60,000 bases of DNA from Bolinopsis microptera (lineage: Eukaryota; Ctenophora; Tentaculata; Lobata; Bolinopsidae): the NCBI RefSeq assembly GCF_026151205.1, contig NC_087078.1, positions 16,635,118 through 16,695,117 of the forward strand, written 5' to 3'. The translations under genes and the position numbers were made by a program. Shown here in pieces: positions 45,064-57,299 of this stretch; position 1 is the stretch's first letter, and each line of letters begins with the position of its first letter. Under the pieces are notes generated by a model that did no database searches, was not told where the DNA came from, and saw only the letters and a list, made by a program, of their open reading frames with translations.

Positions 45064-45899
45064 ATCGGTATAAGTATGATTCATATTTTTTTAGATAAAT
45101 TATTTTAATGATGTATTAAAAAGTAAATTCTGAGTTATAGATACACCTGGGTAAAACACGACCATGACATTGCTACACATGGGAATAAATGACCAGCAAC
45201 ACTGCATATGAACCGGGAAGTTTAATTCTGCTGCTTGATAAGTTTGTGGTAAAAGAGAAAAGTCTGCTACGTGTCTGTGTTGTCCAAGTTATGTTCATCC
45301 ATTGGATTATTTGTCAGTTCACTAATTGTAGATATTATACTAACCTACATAAGTTAAATTGTCTCGCAGTCTCGTGCGTAAACGAGGATTTGATTAGGAA
45401 AACTTATACGAAGGAGATATAGGTCATGAATTAATATGATAATGAATATATTACACGTCCTCTTAATTTAGGTAGCACGACATCTGTCCGACAGTACTAT
45501 TTTCTTGTGTTTGAAGTGATGTCTCAAATTTGGCACATAGAAACTCGCTCAAACTTACACGGATTATCCGTCCTAAAACCACCATACTTTATGGAAAGTT
45601 TCAAGAAAATCGTACAGTAGGATATGAATGAACTACTGTCCGAATAACCTATTTTCTGAGTATGACAGATGTCGCATAATCAGTTTAATGTGGTTACCGT
45701 CTCTAAAGTTGACACGAGAGTTATTAATTTCCTACCTAATATTATTCGAAGTCAATCCTGTAAACTGATACTCCTTTTTTAGTAAATTATACATGTGTTG
45801 TCTCCTTCTGATTTCCAGACTATTACCGGTCACGCTAAATTATAATGACATCAATGAGTCTAAAGAAATCGTTGGCATCACTCAGTAAACTGCGCGTCT

Positions 45900-46015
45900 T
45901 TGGCGCGTGTCTTGTTGGAATGCATCAATCCGTATGCAGATCGGCGAGATGCGAAGGATTGACATCGTGAATCAAAAGCATATGCTGAAACCCTAACCCT
46001 AACGAGAAATTAGAC
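45900..46015 (+). repeat. GC-rich dispersed repeat, partial copy 2
   Basis: GATCGGCGAGATGCGAAGGA then TTGACATCGTGAATCAAAAG, with ACCCTAACCCTAACG behind it. It is the inverse of part of 47880-47940 and shares the CCCTAA motif with 37190-37215. Confidence 0.55.
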
Positions 46016-47060
46016 TAACTTCCTTATACGGTCATATCACGTGATCGAGACAGTTTTTCGCCTATATTAGGGGGTGCACGATAAAAATAAACTTGCCCGG
46101 ATTTTCAAAATTTTTGTACTACTGTTTTCTAGAGACTGTGAGAATTTTCACAGTACCAAATTTGTCATACCTTTTTGGAATGATCAGTGAGTTTCGCCTA
46201 GGTGCCATATTTGATGGTGCGCGGCTTTAGCAAGCAAAATTAGGTGTAAAATTCGCGTAATTTGGCGAAATTCGTTGATTTTTGTCGTATTATTCTGTCA
46301 TATCTTCGGTTCCTGGACATGAATCATGCTGAAAATTTGTCAGAACCTTTTAATCATACTTAACTACCGAACCTAATTTAGTTTGGAGAGATTGGCCTTG
46401 ATTAAGAGGTCTAAAAATGATAAAATAGGTATAAATTCGTTGATAACTCAAATTCTGACCATCGAAATTGCTCAAACTAATTTAGGTTCAGTAGAACATA
46501 AGTGTTTACGTAAGCTGACCAAATTTCAACAAAATTGTTATATGGGAAGTATTATAACTTTTTGATTGTTTCCGAAATAATGTGCTGGCCGAAATACGAG
46601 CTAAAAAACCATTCAATGGTCAGCGCGCGCGTCTTACGGTCGATGGCACACTGCCTACCTATATCTCGTCAGGGGAGCATTTTAACCCTATGTCATGGGG
46701 GGTGATTCGGAATCAGCGTCCGAAAATACATCGATTGAAGTTGGTTTCAACTGTCGGGGCCCTTTTAGAACAATCTCGAAGATCGACTGTAGAGTGATTT
46801 AGTACGCTCGTTTTGGTCACCCAAATCACAAATCACCCTACTCCTTGACAAATGTTACTCGTCTACATTTTTTCCAAGTAGTGCGCGTCTCTTTGACCAT
46901 TGTTAATGGTCTGGCCCGGCGCGCGCTACTTCGTAGCACTTCCCATCAGCAATCAGACATTTCGAAAAGAAAGTGGCGTGCGCTACTTCGAAGAAATCTA
47001 AACGAGTAACAATATCCGTCAAGCGTCGCTTCCTTTTCGACGATGTTTGACTACACATGG
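46015..47060. other. No gene seen
   Basis: Mixed AT-rich DNA with short frames and GC-rich patches (for example 46620-46640 and 46915-46925). I see no domain and no element ends. Confidence 0.4.
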
Positions 47061-47335
47061 CAGCGTTTGATCGAAAACCTGGTTTCAGCTCAAACCATGT
47101 TTTCGATCAAACATTGCCATTTGTAGTCAAACGTCGCGTCGCCGACAGTTGCTCTCGTCCAATGAAATCGCTGCATTATCAATTATGAAAGCCAAGCCAC
47201 GCATACGAATATATGTAATTCAATTATGCATAATGGCAGGCAAAATGCAGCGATTTCATTGGACGAGAGCAACTGTTAGCGACGTTTGACTACAAATGTG
47301 AAATGGCAGCGTTTGATCGAAAACCTGGTTTCAGC
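47060..47335. repeat. Foldback element with ~60-bp inverted arms
   Basis: The arm ATTTGTAGTCAAACGTCGC...TTGCTCTCGTCCAATGAAAT at 47118-47178 is inverted at 47240-47302. Outside the arms, CAGCGTTTGATCGAAAACCT GGTTTCAGC occurs directly at about 47062 and again at 47308, and a nested inverse copy is at 47097. It is non-coding, a MITE-like structure. Confidence 0.75.
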
Positions 47336-47879
47336 CCCCCCCTGTGAGCTATAGGAGACTGCAGCGCTGTAATTCAAAGTTAACAACTACCAGATGAAAC
47401 TATTTAATTAACAAGAAATGCGGCCGCTTTTCTTTTGTGGATGGCCGCTTAATTTCCCGATCCGTGTTTAAGTATTTGATCATATTCCATACTACCTGGG
47501 ACCCCAGTCTTTACTGTTTATAAGCATGCAGATATGGCGGAGTGACAGGCCGAGCGCCGCCCAGTTGATATAATTCCATATTTAATTTGAAAATCGTGTA
47601 TATTTCTATGTAACCATATGTTTATTGTTTATGCAACCTGACACGGATCTGTGCAAAATAGTAATACTAACTCAAAATAATAATACTATGCTATCAATTA
47701 GTCCCTAGCGGGATGCGTACAAGGTGAAACTAACAATGTACTTGAACATTTCAGCACCGCGCGCCAACAATTGTTTAATTCAGATTTTCGCGCAAAATAA
47801 CTTTGCGCAGGCAGACACGTGGGCGACACGTACGCAGGCACGCACGCTCGCAGGACGAAAGCTACCATATACAAAAAAA

Positions 47880-48062
47880 ACCTCGTTCGCTTGATTCACG
47901 ATGTCAATCCTTCGCAGCTCGGTGAGGCACAGTGGTGCATTTCGCCGATCTACCGAAGGTTGCGAGAAGAATTATTTGATGCGCGGCGCGACCCAGTAGT
48001 GCATCGCGCTACAACTCGTTCGCTAACCCTTGTCTTTGACTTTTTTGTGCCTTCGGCACTTT
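47880..48062 (-). repeat. GC-rich dispersed repeat, copy 3
   Basis: On the minus strand it reads GTAGCGCGATGCACTACTGG, then GCGCATCAAATAAT and GAAGGATTGACATCGTGAAT. It thus bridges the parts seen at 37236 and 45940. It ends just before the LINE reverse-transcriptase relic. Confidence 0.6.
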
Positions 48063-48094
48063 GAGTCATGGATCGGGAAAAAATTGTTTCTCAA

Positions 48095-49640
48095 CTCTCT
48101 AGGAGGGATATTTATTGACTTGAGCAAAGCCTTCGTTGTAGGTTTATAACCTACCAGGACGCGCGCCGAGTTGGAATTGTCGTATTTGGAACAAATATTT
48201 TACGAGTGTCACCCGTTAAAGCCTTCGACACCCTTGATCACAATATTCTTCTATGCAAATTAAATTCCTACGGTATTAGGGGCACAGCAATTACCTTACT
48301 TAAAAGCTATTTGACTAACAGAAAGTAGTATGTTATGTAGAACGATGTACCATCAGAAACAATGGACGTGAAATTTGGAGTACCACAAGGGTCAATTCTA
48401 GGGCCGTTACTCTTCCTACTGTATATGAACGATATAGTAAACTGCTTTGCAGACAGTAGGGTGAAATTTGTACTTTAAGCTGATGATACTAATATCTTCA
48501 TATCAGGACCATCTAGAGAAGCAACATACAAAATAGCCAACTTAGTACTTAAACACGTCTCGATTTACATGAAATGTAATCTACTTCATATCAACATGTC
48601 CAAATGCTGCTACATACAATTTAAACCTGCCTTTGAATATGATGACACCTGTGCACGGACTAGACCATTTGCTATCCTGCTAGATGAATCTAGATCAATA
48701 TTCATCAATGGTAAGCTTATTACTAAAGTTAAGGATACCAAATTCTTAGGTGTTGTTATAGATAGTAAGCTTAACTGGATTGCCCACATGCACTGCATCC
48801 GTATAGTAAAAACAACTGCGATCTATGACTGGTGCGATCTGCAGAATTCGGCACTCGATACCTTCTGAACTATATTTGAAAATATATAATGCTCTCTTTG
48901 AATTACATCTCAGTTATGGTATAGCTTGACCTGTTGGCATATTTTTCTAATGTTGCGAAATATTTGTCGCACGTGTTGAATTTAGTTTTAAAATAACTTT
49001 GCAGCGGCGCAAAACGGAGTTTTAAAATTGCGCGGGACATCTGTCAGTTTAATTTGGGTACATTTAGTTTTATGACGTTTACTTAGTTTCAGTATACTTT
49101 TATATCCCTACCGTTTTATTACATTTTTGACTTTATTTACCTATACATATTTAATCTTAAATTATCATTTTAGTGGAACTATGTAAAAGGGGATCGTTGC
49201 TAGCGTCGAAACTGTTTTAACCCTGCCTTAGTCAGTTGAAAGTCTGATAGCATATGTTCCGTTTGATTTGACCAAACTAATGCCTTTCATTGCTTTATAA
49301 GTGTTTGGGGTGTTGTCCTCAAAGAACTAAACGGTCCAATGATAGTCTTTTTATCACACAGAAGCACTGTATAAGGATCCTTTTTGGCGATCTTGACTCA
49401 TATTTAGCTAAACAATCAACATGTGCACGTACTAGACCATATGGTATGCAAAAACTAGACCATAAACACTTTGAAAAGGAGCATACAAAACCCATTTTCA
49501 ATAGATTAAAAATTCTAACGGCTCAAAACTTGTACAAATATCACTGTATTTTAGAATTCTCTAAGATTATCAAGCACCACTGCCCATACTTCCTTTATTT
49601 CAGTAGTGCTATAACAATATCTCAGCATATTTAGACATAA
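48095..49640 (+). mobile_element. LINE ORF2 relic: reverse transcriptase and C-terminus
   Basis: The non-LTR reverse transcriptase is readable across stops. FIDLSKAF is interrupted by ~85 foreign bases, then [40 protein letters not shown] and the catalytic ADDTN box follow. Then come NLLHINMSKCCYIQF and KDTKFLGVVIDSKLNWIAHM. After an AT-rich insertion (about 48880-49285) the C-terminal block resumes: FITQKHCIRILFGD, TCARTRPYGMQKLDHKHFEK, HTKPIFNRLKILTAQNLYKY. This order fits a CR1/L2-like LINE. The N-terminal endonuclease was not found. It may be one element with the ORF1 relic at 43200-45063, but 3 kb of unrelated DNA lies between. Confidence 0.85.
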
Positions 49641-50307
49641 AATTAGAGCCTGTTTAATGTTGATTGAATTGTCAATAGGTTTTACTCAGATTTTAAGCTT
49701 TTTAATTTAGTGAAACAAATTTTTGTGGGTGCCTAACCTTGTAGTTAGACCATAACCATTGCTGAATTTGTCTGTGTATACGGTATACTGTTTGGATAAA
49801 TTTTATTAGAGATTCTCTCACAAGATTTGAGATATTTTGGCGGGATCACTCATTTAACCCTCAATCATGGTTCTCCTGATTATTCAGCTGTTTCAATCAC
49901 ATAAGATTGCATTTAAAAGTCTTTAGCTTGATGGAACAAGCAGTAATCTTTCCTTCAAGTGACTAGGATCTGAGAGGTTAATTAAAATGGAATCCCAGAT
50001 TCTTTGCCTTAATAACATGACAGGACTAACAGAGATACAACAGAGATAAAAGATTGGGCTGATATATAATATGGTTCTATATGAGTGTACTCTGTTTTTA
50101 CTTAATAAAGTTTGTGTGTCAACATTTCTTTATCTCTTGCAATTTTGCTAGTAATTTTGCTAGATATCTTATCAAGGGAAAAACGAAAAAAAAATTTAAA
50201 TTTTCCATCCATATTTGAAATAGTAATAATAAATAAATAAAGGGTAGTTGCAACACACAATTGATATTTATCTGCGTTTTTTAGTTTAGTAACAAAATAA
50301 AATTAAA

Positions 50308-50610
50308 AGGAGGACCTCAATGAAGGTGATTGGAGTATGTCACCACTACCAACCAGAAGAATACTCATTCAAAAAGGACCAAACGGTTTAGGATTTTCTG
50401 TGAAGGGAGGTGGGGATGTCGAGCTACCATTGGTTGTGTCAAGGGTTGAGTCAGGTGGTGGGGCTGTAGGATTGCTGAAAGTTGGTATGGAGGTATCAGC
50501 CGTGAATGGTATTAGCTTAGAAGGGTTGCCACACTATGCAGCTGTCGAGATTCTCAGAAGAACAAGATCTCCTGTTATTCTTTTTGTGCGAAATTCGACA
50601 AGAGAAACAG
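50308..50610 (+). CDS. PDZ-domain exon
   Basis: The open frame codes TRRILIQKGPNGLGFSVKGG, then VELPLVVSRVESGGGAVGLL, VSAVNGISLEGLPHYAAVEI and LRRTRSPVILFVRN. This is a complete PDZ domain with GLGF carboxylate-binding loop and the His at the start of helix B typical of class I domains. Donor GTACTT at 50611. The start is uncertain: an AAAAG acceptor at about 50307 gives a phase-0 exon (EDLNEGDWSM...), or the ATG at 50337 begins the protein. PDZ domains bind protein C-termini and scaffold membrane proteins. The resemblance is closest to syntrophin-like PDZs, but that is only an impression. Confidence 0.8.
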
Positions 50611-50788
50611 GTACTTCACTTTTCGAGTTGTGTTGTTTCTAATAATTAATTAACTGTGCCACAGAAATGATAAATGTTTTGATAGACTGTTTTTAACGGT
50701 TTGTCATAGGTTTATTTCTCACTATCTTTTGCAGACTGTGAGTGTGATTTTGCAATTTGTTCATTGTCAATTATGTTTTAACTTTCAG

Positions 50789-50863
50789 CTGCTATTGCTG
50801 ACAACTTCCTGTTGGACTCGGATTCACGATTTAGTACCCTCCAGTCTCGTCGTTCAGAAACAG
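50789..50863 (+). CDS. Exon following the PDZ exon
   Basis: 75 nt between AACTTTCAG and GTTAATC, phase 1-1, matching the phase-1 end of the PDZ exon. It codes AIADNFLLDSDSRFSTLQSR then RSETG, a polar Ser-rich linker. The gene must continue downstream, but the next exon could not be fixed. Confidence 0.6.
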
Positions 50864-52138
50864 GTTAATCTTGTCAAGTTAATTTTGTTCAAGAAAACGC
50901 TATTAAAAATGGTGTTAATAATAATAATCATTACCCCAAGAGGCTTCCTGAAACACATTCAAACTTGATTAAATACTAAGTTATTATAAACAGTATCACT
51001 AAAAAGATGTAACCAGGCAAAATTTTATATATTCATTATTCAATTCCGTCATATTAAATTCTCATATTCATAATGAAACGAACATAACAAAGCATGACAT
51101 TTCCGACTATGTCTAGCCGAGTATGTCTCCTTCAATTGTAGCCAGGAAATTATATTACCCAGTACATCAATCCTAGGGTGTTGGATGGTAATACTTCAAC
51201 CGTAACATTTTATCCACGATTGAGGCCACTGTAACTGTAAAAATGTGACTAGACCAAATAATATCACGGTAAAATTTTATTAACTTAAAAATAGCGACTA
51301 ATGTTTAGTCTTCTTGACCCACTTAGTAGAAGCCCTCCCTGTAAAACAATGTACTGCCCAGAGCGCCAGGGTGCCAGGTGCAAATAATACACGCTACTTC
51401 CTGACCTACAATAATGCCGGGTTCTCGCACTTATTAGAATAAATTAAAGCCTTCCTGTATTGAGTGGGGGCTTGTTCTCTCATGCCAAGCTTGTACAAGC
51501 ACTTATATTATGTGTACCCACAATACCACTGCTTCTTGAAGATTAAATTGAAATTATTCAGTTCTGTAAAACATTAACCACCAAGGTACACCTAGTTCTA
51601 CCAATGTACATACAAGGTAAAGCAAGGTAACCATACATCTCCAATCTCTATCAATCTGTCACTATTATTCTCCATTAGAACCACTCATCAGCTCCAGTGT
51701 TATCACCAATCACGTAACCACTTATCACCAATCAGTACCTGCCATGAGTTCACCTGTATATTATAGTACCGTACTGTTACATTATCTGCTTTGTAAGACA
51801 CATTAACTCTGCAGATCCTGCAAGCTTGCATCACCTCCCCACCAATAGTTGATAATTTCAATTGAATCATCAGGACATAATACCTGTAAGTAGCTGTCTA
51901 AGCAGCTCTCTGTTGCCGAATAGGAAGGCAGACAGTAACAGTTACAATGTTACATGTGCTCTGGAGGTAGTGGATTATGTCATCCTGTGCACCTGTGCAG
52001 CTAGCTAACACATCCTGGTCCCCTACACTACATGTACCACACATATCATATAATACAATCTACATGTGGAGAGAGCCTGCATATATATTGTATGTTTTGT
52101 TGCTGAAGACAATGCAGAAGATAATATGTTATTATGAC
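50864..52138. other. No supported feature
   Basis: Intron or intergenic DNA. Short frames only; no element ends and no phase-1 exon that clearly continues the PDZ gene. Confidence 0.4.
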
Positions 52139-52146
52139 GTAGATTT

Positions 52147-52257
52147 GGCAGTTTCCAGATAGCCCGACCCCTGTTCGCGAACAGTTGTTCGCCGAACAGG
52201 TGTTCGTGAATAGTTGATTGGTTCGCCGAACAGGGGTCGGGCTATCTGGATACTGCC
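52147..52257. mobile_element. 111-bp MITE with perfect 8-bp target duplication
   Basis: GTAGATTT flanks it on both sides (52139-52146 and 52258-52265). The ends form an almost perfect hairpin: GGCAGTTTCCAGATAGCCCG followed by ACCCCTGTTCG, and its inverse. Internal GTTCGCCGAACAGG motifs repeat. An 8-bp duplication fits a hAT-like origin. Confidence 0.88.
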
Positions 52258-52609
52258 GTAGATTTATATCAGCTGTTTAGTCTCGAGCAGATCAATATAC
52301 TAACTTTTAAATCTCAGTGGATAACAGTTTTAGATGGAGCATTAGTGTCTACAGCTGCCTTACTGCCTAGGCATGCCTAAGCTGTGTACATATTATGATA
52401 AACAGGATGATAGTACTAGTATAATTATTGGTGCGACACAAGTGGAGCAGTAAAGTGTTTAATGTTTGTGTTTACTGAAACCATTGGAGCGCCAAAGGGT
52501 GTTATTACTGGTTACTGTGTAGTGCAAATAAACATAGAGATGTATTGCTCTATCGTGTGTATTAGGCCGGGCACTGTGCTTCTGATTATATTGCACCATA
52601 ATGCACCTT

Positions 52610-52655
52610 GTGAACCAAATTGTAGACCAAATTGTAGACCAATTTGTAGACCAAG
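52610..52655 (+). repeat. Short 12-bp tandem repeat
   Basis: About 3.5 units of TGTAGACCAAAT with small changes. Confidence 0.8.
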
Positions 52656-52659
52656 TCCT

Positions 52660-55600
52660 ACTGTGCATTTCTTACTTGCACACAACTCTTCCATCAGCTA
52701 CACTAGAATCTAGTTAACACTCCTGACACACACTCTCAAATACAATCTTATGACTAAAAACACATACGCTGTGTTAATAATTACATGTATTTATTGTATA
52801 TACTGCTCTGTCAAGGCTGGTTTCTGGTAATTTGATGTGAATTGTGCTGCTCATTGATGTGGTCCAGACCTCCCGACTTGTCTTAATTGCTTCACAGATC
52901 AGTTCATGGCTGGACAGTTAAAAAAGTTGATTGGTTCCTCCGCGGAGGTTGGTTAGTTTAATTTAAAATGGATTTCAAAACTGGTGACAATCTGAGAAAT
53001 ATCAATTTGTCTCATATTATTCCAGTTTAAATATCTTTTTTTCTCAATTATACACGGTGACTCCCCTAATTATGCATTCACGATCACAAATTATTCGTGT
53101 ATTTTGACAGTGTATTAGGCCACACATCCCACTCCTGCTGCTGAAAATTTGGAATCTAATGTGAACACAATAATTCTCATTAATTTACTTAAATTATAAA
53201 TCCAGCCTTGCACATTCTCTTTAGCCACAACGGTGGCACACCAAATATTGCAATTATTTGCAGGTTTGGAGTCTAACCGACTTGACCCGAATTCTATTCC
53301 TGTAACACTGCTGACTCTCCGTGAAATGGCAATGATAATTTGTAAAATTTTGACTTATAATTACTTGATTATGGCTGGTCTAACTTACACATACACCTTC
53401 CGCCATGTCTTCCGATCCTGGCTGTCTTCATGGAATGTTCCTGACTTTACGTCTAACTGGTGATCCGTACATCAAGTGCGTCATAACATATTATTTAGGA
53501 CAGAAAGTGAATCGTGAAATATGTAAAGAGTACAGGTTTAAACGGCTAATTATTACACGTTCAGTCAGGTAGATTGTGATGTAAATTTAGAACCTATAGT
53601 TATCAGGCCAGCACTCACATACTGATTCATATATTATACTCTTTTCTACATGTACGCTCAGTCTACCGATACTAAATACACACACGTAGAACAAGACTCT
53701 ACTTTACTGACTAAAACCTCAGTCTCCTTCCTCATGCTCACATACTCTCATATTATTAACATTAGTACGTATTGTCTCATGAGGAGTCAGTACTAACGAT
53801 CTTAAAATAGTACTTGGTACAGACTGAGAAGTAGTGTTATTATACTTGATAACAATTAACATGTTGATACTTATTATAACTTATAGCGTTAATTACCGAT
53901 TATTGCGACATTTAACTGTTATCAGCCAATAGTCAGACAGCTGTGGAATACTGAAGAACACTCGACTATTTTTAGTGCATTCTAAAAGTTTTAGCTCGAT
54001 AACAATGCAGCCATTCTTCAAATTATATGAACCCAAATTAGATACTGTCACCTTTAGAATTGTAGATCCAGGACCAGTTCCCCTTCCCTGGTACTTCCGC
54101 ACAAATACCAATAATGAAAGTACCAAGTAGGACTACCTATAATTTATAAAAGCTTTTAAATGGTTCTCTTTGTTGTACCTGAGTTTTATTTATAGATAAT
54201 AATGCAAAATGCGCCTCAATATTGGAGGACATTATCGGTTGTAATGTCTAGAAGTGAATAAAGAAGTCAGTAAGTGCTCTTTCCCGTAACTTTATGAAAG
54301 TTATATTGGTACCGTTATTGTGGTATTGCAATGTGCGGTGTCCGACGGTTGAAAGGGCCGTGGTTGAAAGGGCCTTAATATCGAGATATTGTGACATGAA
54401 TCACCAGGAATTACCAAGAATTTCCAGTCGAAATCAGTGCCAATGATGTCAATCAATTATTATAATACTTACATTGAACCCGCTCGGGTGCCACTCAAAA
54501 ATGTCCAATAATCGAAATTGAAGGTGACAAATTTATCCCCAATAAGTAATAAGCATGAAACCAGGCATAGTATTAGTATGATATACTTGGCACCAACCCA
54601 GGCCAGATTGTGGTCAGTTGAAAATTAGAAATAAGATATCTCGTTTAAACGAAATACGGTTGAATAAATCCTTATCAGTATCACTGTATTTCCCCTTGAC
54701 ACCCGACCTATTTCTTATCTTATGTTAAACGGTTTGACATTCGGTCTGGCAGTGTTCAGAAAAAAAGGAGGAAGTTGTCAGATATTTATCACTGCCACTC
54801 TCACGGTCTTTGCTTATATATTCAGTCTGCGATAATAAACACAAGATAAGGAGACAACAGTCTTCCTTTATTTGATGAAGTACCGGACCATGTTAGTATT
54901 GGAGTGCTATTTCTTATCTCGTAGCCACTTATCTCTCCTCATCAAACTAAGTAGACAAGTTATAATATGTACAATAATGTACACATCATTCAATATGTTC
55001 TCGAATAGTTATTATACTTATCAGTATATAATGCATACTTTCTTAAGTCTTAACTCACTCATCTAGCTCCATCTATATGGTCAATTTTATACAGTAAAAG
55101 AAAAACAATTTACATTGTAATAGGAAAATTGAATATGTACATACTACATGTCAAGTAAGGGAGGGACAAGTTAAATCTATTGAGTATTTATGACTGGTCC
55201 AGTCACGTGACCGACAAACTTCCTGTACAATTTACACTACAGCCAGCGGAGAACAGTGTTGTAGGTTAGATGGGAGAGAGAAGCTGAGAAATGGTCAGGT
55301 TAGTTGCTCCGGCGCTATCATGGTGATAAGTCATCATCATGTGTTAAAATCATCTTTAAAATGTGTGTTGTAAATGTGATGATAAACGATTTTTTAAAGC
55401 TTTTAAAATTACAACCATCTGATGATGTATTACCAGAGCAGCTTCATAATTTACATATTATGAATTGTGTGAAACAATGCATTCCAATGTGACGTATGAA
55501 AGTGAAAGGGACGGTCTCCAGGACCATGTTGACATGAAGATTCACTGATAGAGACCTGAAAAGTGCTGAACACCATGTGTAGAGACCCGGGAAAATAGCA

Positions 55601-55946
55601 ACATCTACAATTACACAAGGATACGTGTACCCCCCCCCTCCCAAGGGTAGTACCTCCAGTGGCTTGACACATTGCATCACAATGGTGTTATCAGTACAAG
55701 TAGTTTGACACATTGCATCTCCTTTATCAGCGATTCTACATATGTTCCCCCGCTGAAATTTGACGACACAGTTGATTGATGTGATTATTAAAGCGCGAAA
55801 TGTAATAATATAAATCAGCTTATGGTTTCATGCGTTAAAATAATGACACCTATGTCAATGAAATATTTGATAATACTGCTCGAATTTAATTGAGAACTCT
55901 CGATGACGAAACTTAGCAGTATTCAACCATTATGAACAGATGATAT
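52660..55946. other. No supported feature
   Basis: AT-rich DNA. Open frames at 53233-53463, 53893-54126 and 54872-55066 show no domain, no coherent splice context and no matching copy in the window. Confidence 0.4.
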
Positions 55947-55961
55947 ATATATATATATATT
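55947..55961. repeat. Short (AT)n tract
   Basis: A dinucleotide run of about 15 bases. Confidence 0.9.
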
Positions 55962-56139
55962 CAATATTCAATAGAGTAGTTCTGATCAGACAGTCTACGT
56001 AATGATCATCGCAGTAAATAAAGTATCTACTATCTAGCACTACACTACATCTAACTTCCAAAGTGCTATGACGTCCAATGTAAATAATGAACAGCAGATG
56101 GTATTTCGTAACATTTACTCCACACTACACTCTTTATAT

Positions 56140-56300
56140 GATCCAGGTTTACCATTACGCAACATGCTCCACTGCTCCAGGTATCTCACCATATACCAGA
56201 TCCAGGTTTACCATTACCAGGTTTACCAGGTTTACCAGGTTTACCAGGTTTACCAGGTTTACCAGGTTTACCATTACGCAACATGCTCCAGGTATCTTGC
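56140..56300 (+). repeat. 9-bp minisatellite (TTTACCAGG)n with duplicated flanks
   Basis: Six or seven TTTACCAGG units at about 56210-56265. The flanks CCAGGTTTACCATTACGCAA and CATGCTCCAGGTATC occur on both sides, so the tract grew within a small duplication. Confidence 0.9.
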
Positions 56301-57050
56301 TATCTACCTTTGATCCAGGTAACCACCATTTGGTGACGAAACATTTCAAACCTTATTATACACTCCCATTGTCATTTTAAACATCCATATATTATGTAAC
56401 AATAGTATAGAGAAGTATAGGTCTGCCGCCAGTGCCACTCTCAGTGTATTTTACCTCACAGTATGTAAAGTTAAATACGGTCCTCACTCCGCAGTCCGCC
56501 ACACTATAACGTATCTAGTAGTCTCTAGTAGATCAAGATCTCTGCTATTACTCTATCACTAATTATAGTCTCTACATCCCAAGATGCTCAAGAATCTTGA
56601 CTCAAGATATTTGTAATAATACCTGTTTAAGATAAGTTCTGTCTGGAGAGAGGGAAGTAGAGGTAGGAGGTTTGGTAGTTGAGACACAGTAATCAGATTC
56701 ATGACCCTGTTAAATTGTGAATTGTAACCTGTGTAACCTGGGGAAGTTCATAATGAATTGCATCTAATGAGCTGTAAAGATATCCGTTGAAATGTTGTAA
56801 TTGTATGATCGACGTAAATTTCACGTAAAATATAAATATAGTACTATCTAGGGTTGCAGAGACGATTTCCAGTTAAATATGCAGTGTTTCAATTAAATAT
56901 ATGCAGTGTTCCAGTAATAATATATGCAGTGTTTCGGTGCCCCGATAGTGTGACTGAGCCACCTGTACCCCACAGCAAGGAGCATGACGTTTGAAACACT
57001 TGTTATAAATTATAATAGCTGTGTACATTTCATCATGCGTCATAGGTACT

Positions 57051-57293
57051 TTGTTTCCGGAGAGAAATGGGGCTGTAGCTGGTAGTAAGAATTGGGCAAA
57101 ATCCTGTAGGTTACAAGATGTGGCAAATAGAGAGTTTTTGACCGATGCATCTTTAATTGGTTACCCAATTGCTCAGAATTCAGATTATGTAGGGGAGTTT
57201 TTAATTGGTTTAGCATCGTTACTGTTACATCACAGAGACAGTTTGGTCAGATTCTGTTGCTCCTTGGCCTTAGATCGTCAAAAACGTCTTTAA
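57051..57293 (+). CDS. Possible terminal exon, unrecognised
   Basis: A CGTCATAG acceptor-like site precedes an open frame with LFPERNGAVAGSKNW, LTDASLIGYPIAQNSDYVGE and HHRDSLVRFCCSLALDRQKR, stopping at 57293. It would enter in phase 1, which would fit the phase-1 end of 50863, but nothing else links the two. The family is unknown. Confidence 0.25.
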   Translation: MFPERNGAVAGSKNWAKSCRLQDVANREFLTDASLIGYPIAQNSDYVGEFLIGLASLLLHHRDSLVRFCCSLALDRQKRL

Positions 57294-57299
57294 AAAATG

